This document shows, one piece after another, positions 17,966 through 26,613 of a stretch of DNA of 37,500 bases. A program made the translations under genes and the position numbers. Source of the DNA: Leishmania martiniquensis (Eukaryota > Euglenozoa > Kinetoplastea > Trypanosomatida > Trypanosomatidae); assembly GCF_017916325.1 (NCBI RefSeq), contig NC_090171.1, positions 110,001-147,500 on the forward strand. Reading direction: 5' to 3'. A model generated the notes under the pieces. That model made no database searches. It worked only from the letters and a program-made list of their open reading frames with translations, and had not been told where the DNA came from. The first letter of the stretch is position 1, and each line of letters begins with the position of its first letter.

Positions 17966-19960
17966 CTAGGGCGGAGACGCCACGCGCAGCAGCGCGTATG
18001 GGTCATACCAGAGAGGCACGGACACATCGGCACCTGGCGCGCGAGGCTGCGCGCTCAAAATCTTCTCTAGCCGCTCACGCCACGCCACCTGCGTCTTCTC
18101 GGCGTATTCGCGCTTAGAGTTGATGAAACGCACAGTGTCCTCCTCCAACTTTGTGCAAAGTGGCGGCACGCGCAGCTCCACGGGTAGGCGAACAGCAGAG
18201 AACACATTGACTCGGGGAACCACCCACCTTTGCATGTCGACGTTGTCACTCAGCAAAGCATGAAGGTCGCCGGGTTCGCCCTCAGGCCGCCGCCGCTTCA
18301 GTGGATTGTTCATGGCGGGTTCCTCAGGGCGTGGGGCCTTGAATATGTAGCGCTGCTCCATCACTAGCAACAAAGCACCCCATGTTGCCCGTTTCGCCTC
18401 TGGAATGAGGGGAAGGGCGCGGAGCCACATCAGATCTCGTGTGCGCCGTTGGCTCATATCAGTCTGCCACGCTTGCTGAGAAGTGCTGCCCCAGGCTCCC
18501 ATGCGCCACCGCGCGAGCTGCTCGACAAGTTGCATGAGCGGCTCTGCCTCCTCACGCTGGATGAAGTGGGAGGCGAACCGACGGAATGAGAGAAGACCGC
18601 CCAGTCGCTCGAAGACTGCCTGGACGCTGCTGCTGGAGGCTGCAAGTATATCCATCATGATGCGCATCTCCTCCGTGTGTTCCGTCATCTCACACAGCCG
18701 CAGCAGGCCGGGAAGCGCCTCCAATCGTTCATCCGGAAACGCCTCCGCCGCAGCGCCGCCCTTTACGTGCGCCAGCACCGACAGCCAAAAGAGATGTCGC
18801 ATCTCCGGCGGCATCTGCTTCACTCCAGTGCAGGCAAGCGGAGGAGCAGCGGCGATCGCCGCGCCGCCGTGCGCAGCACTACCGCCGACCTGCTTCATGG
18901 GCAGCTTCACCGGCGGGCGAGGCCCGCCAATGCCAGGGGCTGTAGGCAACTTCACTGCACCTGAGCTGGGCAGCCGCCCTGCGAAGGGCGCCCGCGACTC
19001 TGGAGCCTGTGTCGGAGCCGCAGTCGCTCCCGAGGAAGGGCAAGGCGTCACCGCAGCGGAGGCAGCTGCCGGCACGGCAGACGCCGATCCCACTTGCACC
19101 GCCTCGATCTTGTAGCCTGCGCCGCTCCGCAGGTATGTTTCGACCTTTACGCGGCGATCCGCGGCGGAGGGAAAGCGAACATTCGCGGTGGACTGCTCGC
19201 CACCGTAGCGTGTTCCGCCTTTCACCCAATCCATGTACTTGGTGTGGTACGTTTGCAGCGACAGCATTGCCTCCGGCACGCGACTTTGAACGATAAGCAT
19301 CGGCGCGAGCTGGCCAACGAAGGCGTCCCAAAGCGGCTTGAGGGGGCCGGGTTGGAGGCTGTCGTACAGCAGCTTCACGTTGTCGCAGCAGCAGGCAAAG
19401 CAAATCGCAAGTTCGCCTGAGTTTTTCCACGTGAAACGCTGCATCGCCCGTCCACTGCGCTGTGCCAGCTGGTACTGCCGTTGGTACTCCTGCCGCACCT
19501 CCGTCACAAACATCTCCACCGCCACGCGGAAGTAGTCTAGTGTTCGGTGACGCCCCTCCGGATACCGCTTCCTGTCGGTACTCAAGAGAAACAGTACCCT
19601 TCCCATGTCCTGCATGTCTTTGAGCGGTGGCAGAGGGATGTATTCCTTGTCTGGTCGCTCAAAGCGCAGCTCAGGATTCAGCTGCACATGCCGCTGCTGC
19701 TGCTGCTGCTGCGGTTGCTGCTTAGCCACGGCTCTCCCTGTTGCAGCGACGTTCTGGCGCTGCGGCAGTGATGAAACGCACTCGCTATCGGAGGACTCAG
19801 AGCCGGTGAAACTGCCACTGCTACTGCTGCTGTCGGAGACGCTGGTGCTGAATTCGTCCGAGTCGGTGCTGCTGACGTTCGAAGAGGAGTCGCTGGACGC
19901 TGGCGACACTCGGCGGGGCTCTGCGCCAGCAGCTGTGTAATCGGCACGGCTTGCCGACAT
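17966..19960 (-). CDS. Hypothetical 664-residue Ser-rich protein, probably nuclear
   Basis: I do not recognise this protein with certainty. The N-terminus (about 17-65) is a Ser/Asp/Glu-rich stretch full of casein-kinase-2-like sites. A Gln run follows at 81-89 (CTG repeat on the plus strand). Residues about 105-260 form a helical, aromatic-rich domain with several Cys. An Ala/Pro/Gly-rich linker follows (about 275-390). Residues about 390-530 are a helical bundle. A stretch around FERLGGLLSFRRFASHF and the Leu/Trp-rich helix after it (LVEQLARWRM) faintly recall TFIIS N-terminal-like (LW) domains of transcription factors. A basic NPLKRRRPEGE motif near 560 could be a nuclear signal. The C-terminus ends VPLWYDPYALLRVASPP. 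A transcription or RNA-processing role is inference. The frame is open to 20164; I start at 19960 behind the AG at 20011-20012. Confidence 0.8.
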   Translation of the reverse strand: MSASRADYTAAGAEPRRVSPASSDSSSNVSSTDSDEFSTSVSDSSSSSGSFTGSESSDSECVSSLPQRQNVAATGRAVAKQQPQQQQQQRHVQLNPELRFERPDKEYIPLPPLKDMQDMGRVLFLLSTDRKRYPEGRHRTLDYFRVAVEMFVTEVRQEYQRQYQLAQRSGRAMQRFTWKNSGELAICFACCCDNVKLLYDSLQPGPLKPLWDAFVGQLAPMLIVQSRVPEAMLSLQTYHTKYMDWVKGGTRYGGEQSTANVRFPSAADRRVKVETYLRSGAGYKIEAVQVGSASAVPAAASAAVTPCPSSGATAAPTQAPESRAPFAGRLPSSGAVKLPTAPGIGGPRPPVKLPMKQVGGSAAHGGAAIAAAPPLACTGVKQMPPEMRHLFWLSVLAHVKGGAAAEAFPDERLEALPGLLRLCEMTEHTEEMRIMMDILAASSSSVQAVFERLGGLLSFRRFASHFIQREEAEPLMQLVEQLARWRMGAWGSTSQQAWQTDMSQRRTRDLMWLRALPLIPEAKRATWGALLLVMEQRYIFKAPRPEEPAMNNPLKRRRPEGEPGDLHALLSDNVDMQRWVVPRVNVFSAVRLPVELRVPPLCTKLEEDTVRFINSKREYAEKTQVAWRERLEKILSAQPRAPGADVSVPLWYDPYALLRVASPP
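19694..19711. repeat. (CTG)n run encoding polyglutamine on the minus strand
   Basis: Six CTG units, read as CAG on the coding strand. They encode part of the Gln run (residues 81-89) of the 664-residue protein. Confidence 0.9.
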
Positions 19961-20010
19961 GACCAGACGGTGTTGTGAGACAAAGAAGAGAGAAGGCAGC
20001 GTGGAAAGTG

Positions 20011-20060
20011 CTGCGAAGCGACGGAGTACAAGAGATGGGCGGCAGAAGCCCTTGAACGAA
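20011..20060 (-). promoter_or_regulatory. Putative spliced-leader acceptor of the 664-residue protein gene
   Basis: On the minus strand C/T-rich sequence is followed by TTCGCAG, with AG at 20011-20012, giving a leader of about 50 nt. A stronger tract lies between this AG and the ATG but has no AG before the ATG, so it probably is not used. Confidence 0.45.
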
Positions 20061-21164
20061 GAGGAGCAGCGAGTGAGCACAATACGGAGAAGATGGGGAG
20101 GCCGCGACAATACAGCGCGCACGGCGTCTTCCCACCCAACAACACCCCACCCCACCACCACCACCCACAGGCACTTCCACGTTCAGCGGGTTCGCGAGCG
20201 TGCAGGCAAGCGCATAATCCAAGGCAGCTAAAGTAGCGTCGAGCACCGAGAGGCAGAAGGGGGAGGGCAGGCGATACAGACGGCAAGGGAAGACAGATGC
20301 AGCGATGGACTGCGAAAGAAGTAAAAGGAAAGTACGAGAGGGGGAAGGGAAGAGCAAAGACCGTGGCATAATGGACATCGCGCACCTGGGCGCAAACGCA
20401 CCGGCCAAGAGCGAGAGAGAGATGCGCCAGCGATAGGAGCCGTGGGAGCACCCTGATGGTGACACAGGGTCAGTAACGAAGCACTGGGCCTTTCGCAGTT
20501 GCCATCCTACGTCCAACGACGCGCAGCGCGTATTGGCGCAAACTAAAAAAAATGTCACTTCTCCAAATATATATAAAAAAATGCTCGCCCTTCTTGCTTC
20601 CGTTTCATGCGTGCTGTGCATCCATTGTGAGCCGGCGTGAGAATAAGCAGGCAAGAACGACAGACGGCCCCAGGAGCAGGGAAGAGTGACAGTGGTTGCA
20701 GTCGCCCTCTCTCTCAGGCTTCCTATCGTGACATCTCCGCACACCTTTCCTGCTCATGCCACGGACGCCACTGGCGCCTAGGGGAGAGGGTGAGGGTGGG
20801 AGTGTGCTAAGGAAAAGCATGCAGACGTGCCAAAGCGACGCAAGGGGGGGCGAGACGAAGGCGGCGAGATAGCCGATAAACAAAAAAGGCGGCCATCCCC
20901 ACCGCAGAGCTGTAAGATAGCAGAGAGACAGAGCAGAGATGAGAGCACCTAAACGGAAGCGCCTACATAAGACCTCGCAGGGCACGTGTCGTACGGGGAA
21001 GACTGGCATGGGCGTTTTGCCGGGCAGCCCCTTCCTCCTCCTTCAGCCGCAGCAGCAACGGCAGAAGGGGCCAGCCCTGTAAAATGGCAACGATAGCGAG
21101 TCGAACGAGTCTCTACCGCTGCGTGATGCTTCGCAGAGCGGAGCCACACACCCTCACTGCCAAA
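20061..21164. other. Intergenic region between the 167- and 664-residue protein genes
   Basis: It holds the 3' UTR of the 167-residue protein gene and upstream flank. A short TA tract followed by an A-run lies at about 20565-20581. Minus-strand frames of up to about 300 codons overlap each other in different frames and are rich in Ser/Leu/Arg/Cys; none is supported. Confidence 0.55.
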
Positions 21165-21668
21165 TTACGGAGTCGATCGTGATATCGGCGAAGCAGAAAA
21201 GAAAGGGGAAACGCCACCGAGCAGCGTCGCGATGTGGTGCTGCAACCGCGACTCTCTTGCTGCTAGTGCCTCTTCCAAGAGCGGATGGGTCATCTCAACC
21301 TCCGCAAGACGCCGACAGAGCGCTGGGCACATGCCCATCGCTGCAGCGCCATCGTTGGCGATCCCTGAACCAGCAGGCCGCATGCGCGCGACGTGTCCTC
21401 CTGGGGTGCCTTCCTCCACATCACCGTTACAAAGTCCATAGGCGTCCAACACCGACGCGCACAGGCGCTCCGTCTCGTACAAGCACTCGCCTTTGGTTGG
21501 CGCTGTGACAGGGCGCCGCAGGAGGGCGGCGTGGTAGAGCAGTGCAATCCTCCGCGGTGGCAATCGAGCCATCAGGGAGGCGGTATCCGAGCGGTCGATG
21601 AGATGAAGCGCGAATTCACTCATCAGCGGGGACAGCGCGCCCCTCGACAAAAGCGCCTCAAAGTCCAT
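21165..21668 (-). CDS. Hypothetical 167-residue protein
   Basis: I do not recognise it. The N-terminal half is helical and hydrophobic-amphipathic: MDFEALLSRGALSPLMSEF, then LIDRSDTASLMARLPPRRIALLYHAALLRRP (about 22-52). A Cys-containing stretch (LYETERLCASVLDAYGLCN) lies at about 60-78. A Gly/Ala-rich section follows, and then a helix with MTHPLLEEALAARESRLQHH at about 125-145. The tail (VSPFFSASPISRSTP) is probably disordered. No clear membrane segment or signal peptide is present. The frame is open to 22067, but the upstream part is Arg/Cys/Ser-rich and contains an Arg run made by a repeat. The best acceptor (AG at 21787-21788) gives a leader of about 118 nt to the ATG at 21668. Coding status rests on composition and position within the cluster. 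Confidence 0.65.
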   Translation of the reverse strand: MDFEALLSRGALSPLMSEFALHLIDRSDTASLMARLPPRRIALLYHAALLRRPVTAPTKGECLYETERLCASVLDAYGLCNGDVEEGTPGGHVARMRPAGSGIANDGAAAMGMCPALCRRLAEVEMTHPLLEEALAARESRLQHHIATLLGGVSPFFSASPISRSTP

Positions 21669-21786
21669 TTTCGCCGCCGTCGAAGCAGCAGAGGAGTGTG
21701 AGCAGAGGGGGCAGACGCAGCAGAACGTTAAGGCAATCCTTCTCGCTCTCCGTCGTCTCCGTCGTCGATCGTGTGTGCGTTCGTGT

Positions 21787-21905
21787 CTGTGTGTCGTGCA
21801 GGGGCGCACCAAAAGGTCGTCCAAAAGTGATAGAAAGCGAAGAAGTCCAACGAGCCGCAATAAGAGAAAGGATGGGCGAGTGAAAGGAGGAAGAGAGACG
21901 CGCGC
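21787..21905 (-). promoter_or_regulatory. Putative spliced-leader acceptor of the 167-residue protein gene
   Basis: A C/T-rich stretch lies at about 21850-21905 on the minus strand. The first AG after it in a pyrimidine/CA context (CACACAG) is at 21787-21788. A second pyrimidine-rich stretch closer to the ATG has no AG of its own. Confidence 0.4.
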
Positions 21906-22337
21906 TGCAGCGCAGCGGCGCGCATCGCAGTTGGCACACGCTCCCCCTTCACCTCCAAGGATGGCCCCACACAGAGCGACAGACGATGCCTTGCTTCGCG
22001 CAAAGCTCTCGAGTGACGACCACTCTTCAGGAGGCGGTCTTGCACGCCCTTCAGAGCAGAGAGGCACTCAATGCGGCGACAGGAACGCGGCCGACAACGA
22101 AAAGCGCCGGTTGTGCCGTCAGAAGCGCCGCCTTCAGTCTTTGCGTCATTCCTTTTCGAGGAGTGTACAGCACGCCACCTGGCCGCCGGTTCGCAGGGCC
22201 CATACGAAGCAATCTACCGTCCCGCCTCGCTCACACGCACACGCACAGCCGCGCTTCCTCCACTTAAACAGACGTACATCCGCCCTATCAATAGTGTTCT
22301 TTGATCAGCAGCCGACCGGCCTCCCACACGCCAACCA
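21906..22337. other. Intergenic region between the PDZ-like and 167-residue protein genes
   Basis: 3' UTR of the PDZ-like protein gene. I see no gene or distinctive repeat in it. Confidence 0.55.
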
Positions 22338-23672
22338 TCAAAGCGGCTGCACTGTGAGCACGCGCACTCGTCCTTTGTAGGGGTCGAACGTGGTGATCCT
22401 CACGGTCTGCCCCTCACTCGCACGGAGAGCTTCCTCGAACGCAGCAGGTGTCACCACAGCTGTGCGGCCCACATGAGAGATGATGTGACCCGCGCCGAGC
22501 CGGTGGGTAGCGGCCGGTGACTCGGGAGACACGCTGGTGAGCGCTACACCGTCTGCTGCCGCCTTCACCGTGACCCCGAGACGTTCGGTGAGTGTTTTCC
22601 GCGCTGGCGGATGCGACGAAACCGGCGATGGCGAGGGCAGTCGATCTTTCGCACTGCCTGAGTGCGGCCGCAGCGCAAGCGACGGCGGCGAGGGGGACTT
22701 GGGTGTCGACCTGCCGCGAGAGACGCTCCGAGTGGCTGGCGAGGGGTTCTGCTGCGCCAGCGGCCGAGGGGACGCATCAGCGGGCACGTGGCATGGAGGC
22801 GCAGCGACGGCAGAAGCGTTACGTTTCCAAACAGACGACCCTAAAGTCGCCACGATACCCTCTAAGTCCTTCAGCCGCTCCTCCAGTGTCTCCACATCTG
22901 ACTTGACGGCCATCGTTGTACCCATGTACTCCACCTGCTCCTGCATGTACTCGACCGTTTTCACGGCCTCGTAGGCATCGGCGAGCGGAGCCACTGTGAG
23001 CACATCGTGGGCCTGAGCCACGAAGTCCGTGTAAGACGACGTTATCTCTTGGAGCTGCCGCTGGGCCACAAGGCTCACTTGATGCAGCTGCTGCACCATG
23101 TCGCTCACATCAGCTCTAACCGATGCGGCAAGCTCGCTGCGAATCATTTCCAGCTCCTCCTTTGTCTGCTCCACGACACTGCCGCAGACGCGGTCACGAA
23201 AAGCTTCCATCTGCTGCTGTGTCTCCACTCGCATCGCCCGCAGCTGCTTGGCAGAGGTGGCCATGGCAATATCATTGATATGCTTCAAATCTTCGGCGTA
23301 CGTCTGCAGGCTACGCTCGGCGGCAACAAGAACCGTTTCGTGAGACGCGCGCAGCACGTCATCCAAGACACCGGGGTCGTTCACTTGCTTCGTCAAGATT
23401 TGGGTGCGCCAGTCTGCCAGCTGCCGCTCGCATGCATCACCGCCCACCTCGCCAGGGGGGATCGCTGGGGTAGCGGAAGATGCAGCACGGGGACTTACCG
23501 CACCGGCAGGGGTACCGTCGCACTCGGCCCGATCACTGCGGCGTATCTCTGTCTTGAATAGCTCCGTATCGTTGGCGTGCGCAACAAGGAGAGACAAGAC
23601 GTCAATGAGGTAGGGTGGGCATGCCCCGCTATGGCAAAGCACGTCAAACTTGCGGTTCAGCACACTCGTCAT
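22338..23672 (-). CDS. Coiled-coil protein with a C-terminal PDZ-like domain
   Basis: This 444-residue protein is not one I can name. Residues 1-35 form a short helical region with hydrophobic core residues (YLIDVLSLLVAHA). A Pro/Ala-rich linker follows (about 50-80). Residues about 85-275 are a long helical, heptad-like stretch rich in Gln, Glu, Ala and Leu, probably a coiled coil that oligomerises (for example around QTKEELEMIRSELAAS and ETLEERLKDLEGIVATL). Residues 285-358 are Ser/Pro/Arg-rich and probably disordered and phosphorylated. Residues about 360-444 read as a PDZ-type fold: LGVTVK as first strand, VALTSVSPESPAA, then GHIISHVGRTAVVT (the usual G-D-x-I-x-x-V-N-G position) and FEEALRASEGQTVRIT. 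A scaffold role is inference. The start at 23672 follows an AG at 23697-23698 with a leader of about 24 nt. Confidence 0.85.
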   Translation of the reverse strand: MTSVLNRKFDVLCHSGACPPYLIDVLSLLVAHANDTELFKTEIRRSDRAECDGTPAGAVSPRAASSATPAIPPGEVGGDACERQLADWRTQILTKQVNDPGVLDDVLRASHETVLVAAERSLQTYAEDLKHINDIAMATSAKQLRAMRVETQQQMEAFRDRVCGSVVEQTKEELEMIRSELAASVRADVSDMVQQLHQVSLVAQRQLQEITSSYTDFVAQAHDVLTVAPLADAYEAVKTVEYMQEQVEYMGTTMAVKSDVETLEERLKDLEGIVATLGSSVWKRNASAVAAPPCHVPADASPRPLAQQNPSPATRSVSRGRSTPKSPSPPSLALRPHSGSAKDRLPSPSPVSSHPPARKTLTERLGVTVKAAADGVALTSVSPESPAATHRLGAGHIISHVGRTAVVTPAAFEEALRASEGQTVRITTFDPYKGRVRVLTVQPL

Positions 23673-23696
23673 TGCGTTTCAGCACACCTGCCCCAC

Positions 23697-23730
23697 CTGC
23701 GGCGCGCACACGAAAATAAAAGGGTTGGAA
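23697..23730 (-). promoter_or_regulatory. Spliced-leader acceptor of the PDZ-like protein gene
   Basis: A T/C-rich stretch on the minus strand (about 23710-23730) is followed by CGCCGCAG, with AG at 23697-23698, 24 nt before the ATG. A further AG lies 9-10 bases closer. Confidence 0.5.
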
Positions 23731-24863
23731 CGTAGCGCGTGTGCGCACGTGAGGAAGAGGCCCGTGACCACAGCGCCGGGTAACAAAAGGCAGCACAAAG
23801 CGTATTGCAGGCCGACGATCCGCCACCTCCGGGAAAGGGCAGACAGGGGAGGAGCGCCGAAAAAAATGGCCACGTAGAAGCAAAGATGTCAATAATGAAG
23901 GTACTCTCCCACAGCGGCGCAGAGGCGTCACGGTGAAGATATTCTTGCTTGTGTGTGTGTGTGTGTGTACGTATGTGTGTGGGCGAGCCCTTGCCGAGAG
24001 AAAAAGGTATAGGAACGCAATGTGGGAAGTGCGAATAGCCCTGTGAGCATGGAAGAGCGGGTGCGGACATGAAACCACATTTCAGCCGCACTTCTGCGCG
24101 GTTTCACTCCCCTGCGACACCAGCGGTGAGTTGGAATTCCCCTGCGCTCCTTTTGGTGTCCTGTCGCCTTCGCGGGTGTCCTCGGCGCGTGTTCCGCCGC
24201 TTCTTCGCCCCCCCCCCGTTTCTCTCTCTCCCTCTGTTTGCCAGTTTTCAGCTCCTCTTCTCTTTGCGGTTTGTCTCTCCCTGTCCTTCGCTGTCGGCGA
24301 CGTGAGAAGAGAAGGGGGGAGGTGAGCCCCCCTCAGCGGGTGTAAAGCGACCTGCCAGCTGGGGGTGCATGGGCAGGATTTGAGTCCGAGGCGGTGCACC
24401 GATGGCTGAGGTGACGGGCCGCCGTACCGCGTGCCTGCGATGGCTGCCTTGCACCCCATCTGGTGGGTCTGTGTGGAATGGCGGGGAGGATCGAGTGGAG
24501 CTCGACTCGCCCGCTGCGGGGCATAAAGGGGGGACACCGAGCACGGAAAAAAAGCTCGCGCGCGTGTGTTTGTGTGTATGTGCGTGCGTGCCGCACTCGT
24601 GCAGCGTGGGGCGCCAGTCGCAAGGGCAAAGAGGCCCAGAAAGTCCTGAAACTACACGCGCACAGAACAAGTTCACTTGCTCGAGGAGGAATGGATTCGT
24701 TGTGGCGCCTCCTGGCGGCCTGCATCAGCGCAAAGAGGAGGGAAGAGCAAAATTTAAAAGCAGAGAGAGCCGCACATCCAGAATAGGGTGCCAGCGTCCG
24801 CACGTCCAGCGTACGTCAATACGCCAGATGTCGCGATGCCCCGTGTGCATCAAACGCTCCATT
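23731..24863. other. Intergenic region between the 198-residue and PDZ-like protein genes
   Basis: A (GT)n tract lies at 23950-23968 and a C-run at about 24209-24217. All open frames are short and low in complexity. An 8-bp complementary pair (24362-24369 and 24450-24457) was examined as a possible tRNA and rejected. No gene is supported. Confidence 0.55.
23950..23968. repeat. (GT)n microsatellite
   Basis: Nine or more GT units in the gap upstream of the PDZ-like protein gene. Confidence 0.9.
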
Positions 24864-25460
24864 TCACTCTTGAACGAAGTAGCAGCGCTTCTTCTCCCGC
24901 AACATGTTCATTAGGGACGTGTACCGGTCTCGCACCGCTTCAGACTCCGACGATGGGATCGGGAGGCGCTTCGCTATTAGGGTGAAAGGGGTGTTGCGCT
25001 CAATCATCATCTCCAACGCAAAGCACATGCCGCGCTCCGTCACACGCGTCCCGCTAATATCGAGGAAGTCGATTTGGCAAGCTTGAGGCGAGAAGCGCAG
25101 TGTGTGAACAAGAAATATGAAGGTCGAGTCGTCCAAAAGAGAGTTGTCCGTGGTGTAGATACGGCGCGCGTTGGTCATGCGGCCATTCGCGATGGCGACG
25201 ATGACGGGCAGCACCGGAGCTCTCTCGATATGCAGATCTGGCGGATTTGAGACGAGGAGGTCGACCAGCATCTTCTTCTCCTCCTCCGTCTCCACCTCGC
25301 GCGCAAAGAAGCGAAAGAGTTGGTCGATGGAGAACTGCGTCTTGGCGGTTGCCTTCTTAATGCGCTCCAGTCGTTGCGCCTCCTCAATGATCTCTCTGCG
25401 CGTCGCCTCGGCCTCCCGCTGCAGCTCCGACACAGTCTTGCGCTCACCGTCACTATACAT
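24864..25460 (-). CDS. Hypothetical 198-residue protein with an LRR-like element
   Basis: I cannot name this protein. The N-terminus (about 1-45) is a charged helix, SELQREAEATRREIIEEAQRLERIKKA, probably a coiled coil. Residues 45-110 are helical with SIDQLFRFFAREVETEEEKKMLVDLLVS. Residues about 110-160 contain FIFLVHTLRFSP and IDFLDISGTRVTERGMCFALEMM. This looks like one or two leucine-rich repeats of the ribonuclease-inhibitor type (L-D-I-S-G-T-x-V-T-x-x-G). The end is basic (LREKKRCYFVQE). With so few repeats it could be a fragment-like relative of larger LRR proteins, or simply a small adaptor. No membrane segment is visible. The ATG at 25460 follows an AG at 25488-25489 by 27 nt. The coding impression is strong from composition. 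Confidence 0.8.
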   Translation of the reverse strand: MYSDGERKTVSELQREAEATRREIIEEAQRLERIKKATAKTQFSIDQLFRFFAREVETEEEKKMLVDLLVSNPPDLHIERAPVLPVIVAIANGRMTNARRIYTTDNSLLDDSTFIFLVHTLRFSPQACQIDFLDISGTRVTERGMCFALEMMIERNTPFTLIAKRLPIPSSESEAVRDRYTSLMNMLREKKRCYFVQE

Positions 25461-25487
25461 TGTCTAACGCCGCCCACTAGCCTTTCT

Positions 25488-25515
25488 CTGGTGATCACGA
25501 GAAGCACAGAATAGG
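25488..25515 (-). promoter_or_regulatory. Putative spliced-leader acceptor of the 198-residue protein gene
   Basis: The minus strand is moderately pyrimidine-rich above 25490 (TTCTGTGCTTCTCG), and ACCAG gives AG at 25488-25489. Other AGs at about 25465-25482 are alternatives. Confidence 0.4.
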
Positions 25516-26613
25516 TCAGCACCTGAGGCCACAAAACCGCACTCGTGTTGCGGATGATATGAGATTCGCGTGCAAGCAGCAAGCCTCTTGCCCTGTTGGC
25601 GAGGTCTGCGCCGGCCGATGAGCTTCGTACCGGAAGAAACGACGTGGTGAGAAGCTCAGCAAGCGCAAGGGAGGGGGAGGGGGCAGAGTGTGCGCCGAGG
25701 AGCGCGTGCACGTGCGCGAGCGAGAGCACGAGAAAGCGGAGCGCACCCGTCCCGTGCCCGAGAGGAGGGGTGAATAATGGCTGAGAAAGGCAGGATAAGC
25801 CACACCACCACATGTGCGTTCGTGCAAAGGAGAGACCTCACGCCGACTGGCCAGGAAAGCCCCACCCCCAGTTCTCTTGAGCGCACATATCATGTCGCCC
25901 TCGGCATGAAAGGGTAGGTCTGCTAGCGATTTCGTCACAGTAGCAGCGCTATCGCAACTTCAGCGGCCACATGAGCAGTTCGTAACACCGCCGAACCGCC
26001 TCTTTTCTTGGGCCAGCTGCGCCGCTCGCTCTCAAGAGCGTTCGAGATGTCTTCTGTTTAGTGCGTATACTCGCACATTGCGCATCAGATATCCCCTCTA
26101 CCTCTCCCTCTGCCCTCCATTCTCTGTCAGCCATGGTCGAAGAGGGCCGGGGTGTTCTGTGCGCTGCCTCACCTCGTTCCTCCTCTGCAGCCCGTTTGCC
26201 TCCCCCCTAAAACCAAGGGGTGGTACTCGCCATACACACGCACACAAAATCTTGGAGCATCCTCACTCCCCATGTGCACACGCCCAGAGCTGCGTGCACA
26301 TGAAGAGAAGAAAGGGAGGGGCAGGACACTCCTAAATGCAGCGCAAGGTGGCGCAGCCGAGAGAAGGCGCCGCCACCACCGAGTGGCACCAATGGCGGGT
26401 CGAGGGAGAAAGCGCACCCGTGCGCATCAGGTGTTGGGGAGCAGGAGAAAGAGGGAGGGGGAGGGGGGGCAAAGCAACTGCATGAGAGGGACGGAAACAA
26501 ACGCAACCAACACAAGCAGAGAGAAGGCGAGTAAGTAAGGGAACGCGGGAGTCGCACCGCACCAGCCATACGCAGAGAGAGGGAAACCGTCGCGGCAATG
26601 CTATGCGGCCACG
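25516..26613. other. Intergenic region between the amino acid permease gene and the 198-residue protein gene
   Basis: 3' UTR of the permease gene and upstream flank. Purine runs are plentiful, including a long G/A stretch at about 26435-26475. No gene or RNA is supported. Confidence 0.55.

Noticed and set aside
20075..20089. 15-base match between 20075-20089 and about 36265-36280 (GAGCACAATACGGAG)
   Set aside because: The similarity does not extend beyond this core and the contexts differ, so it is probably chance.
24362..24457. Possible tRNA on the minus strand: 8-bp complementary ends 96 nt apart
   Set aside because: The T arm does not pair, no B-box consensus (GGTTCRANNCC) is present and no anticodon arm can be formed.
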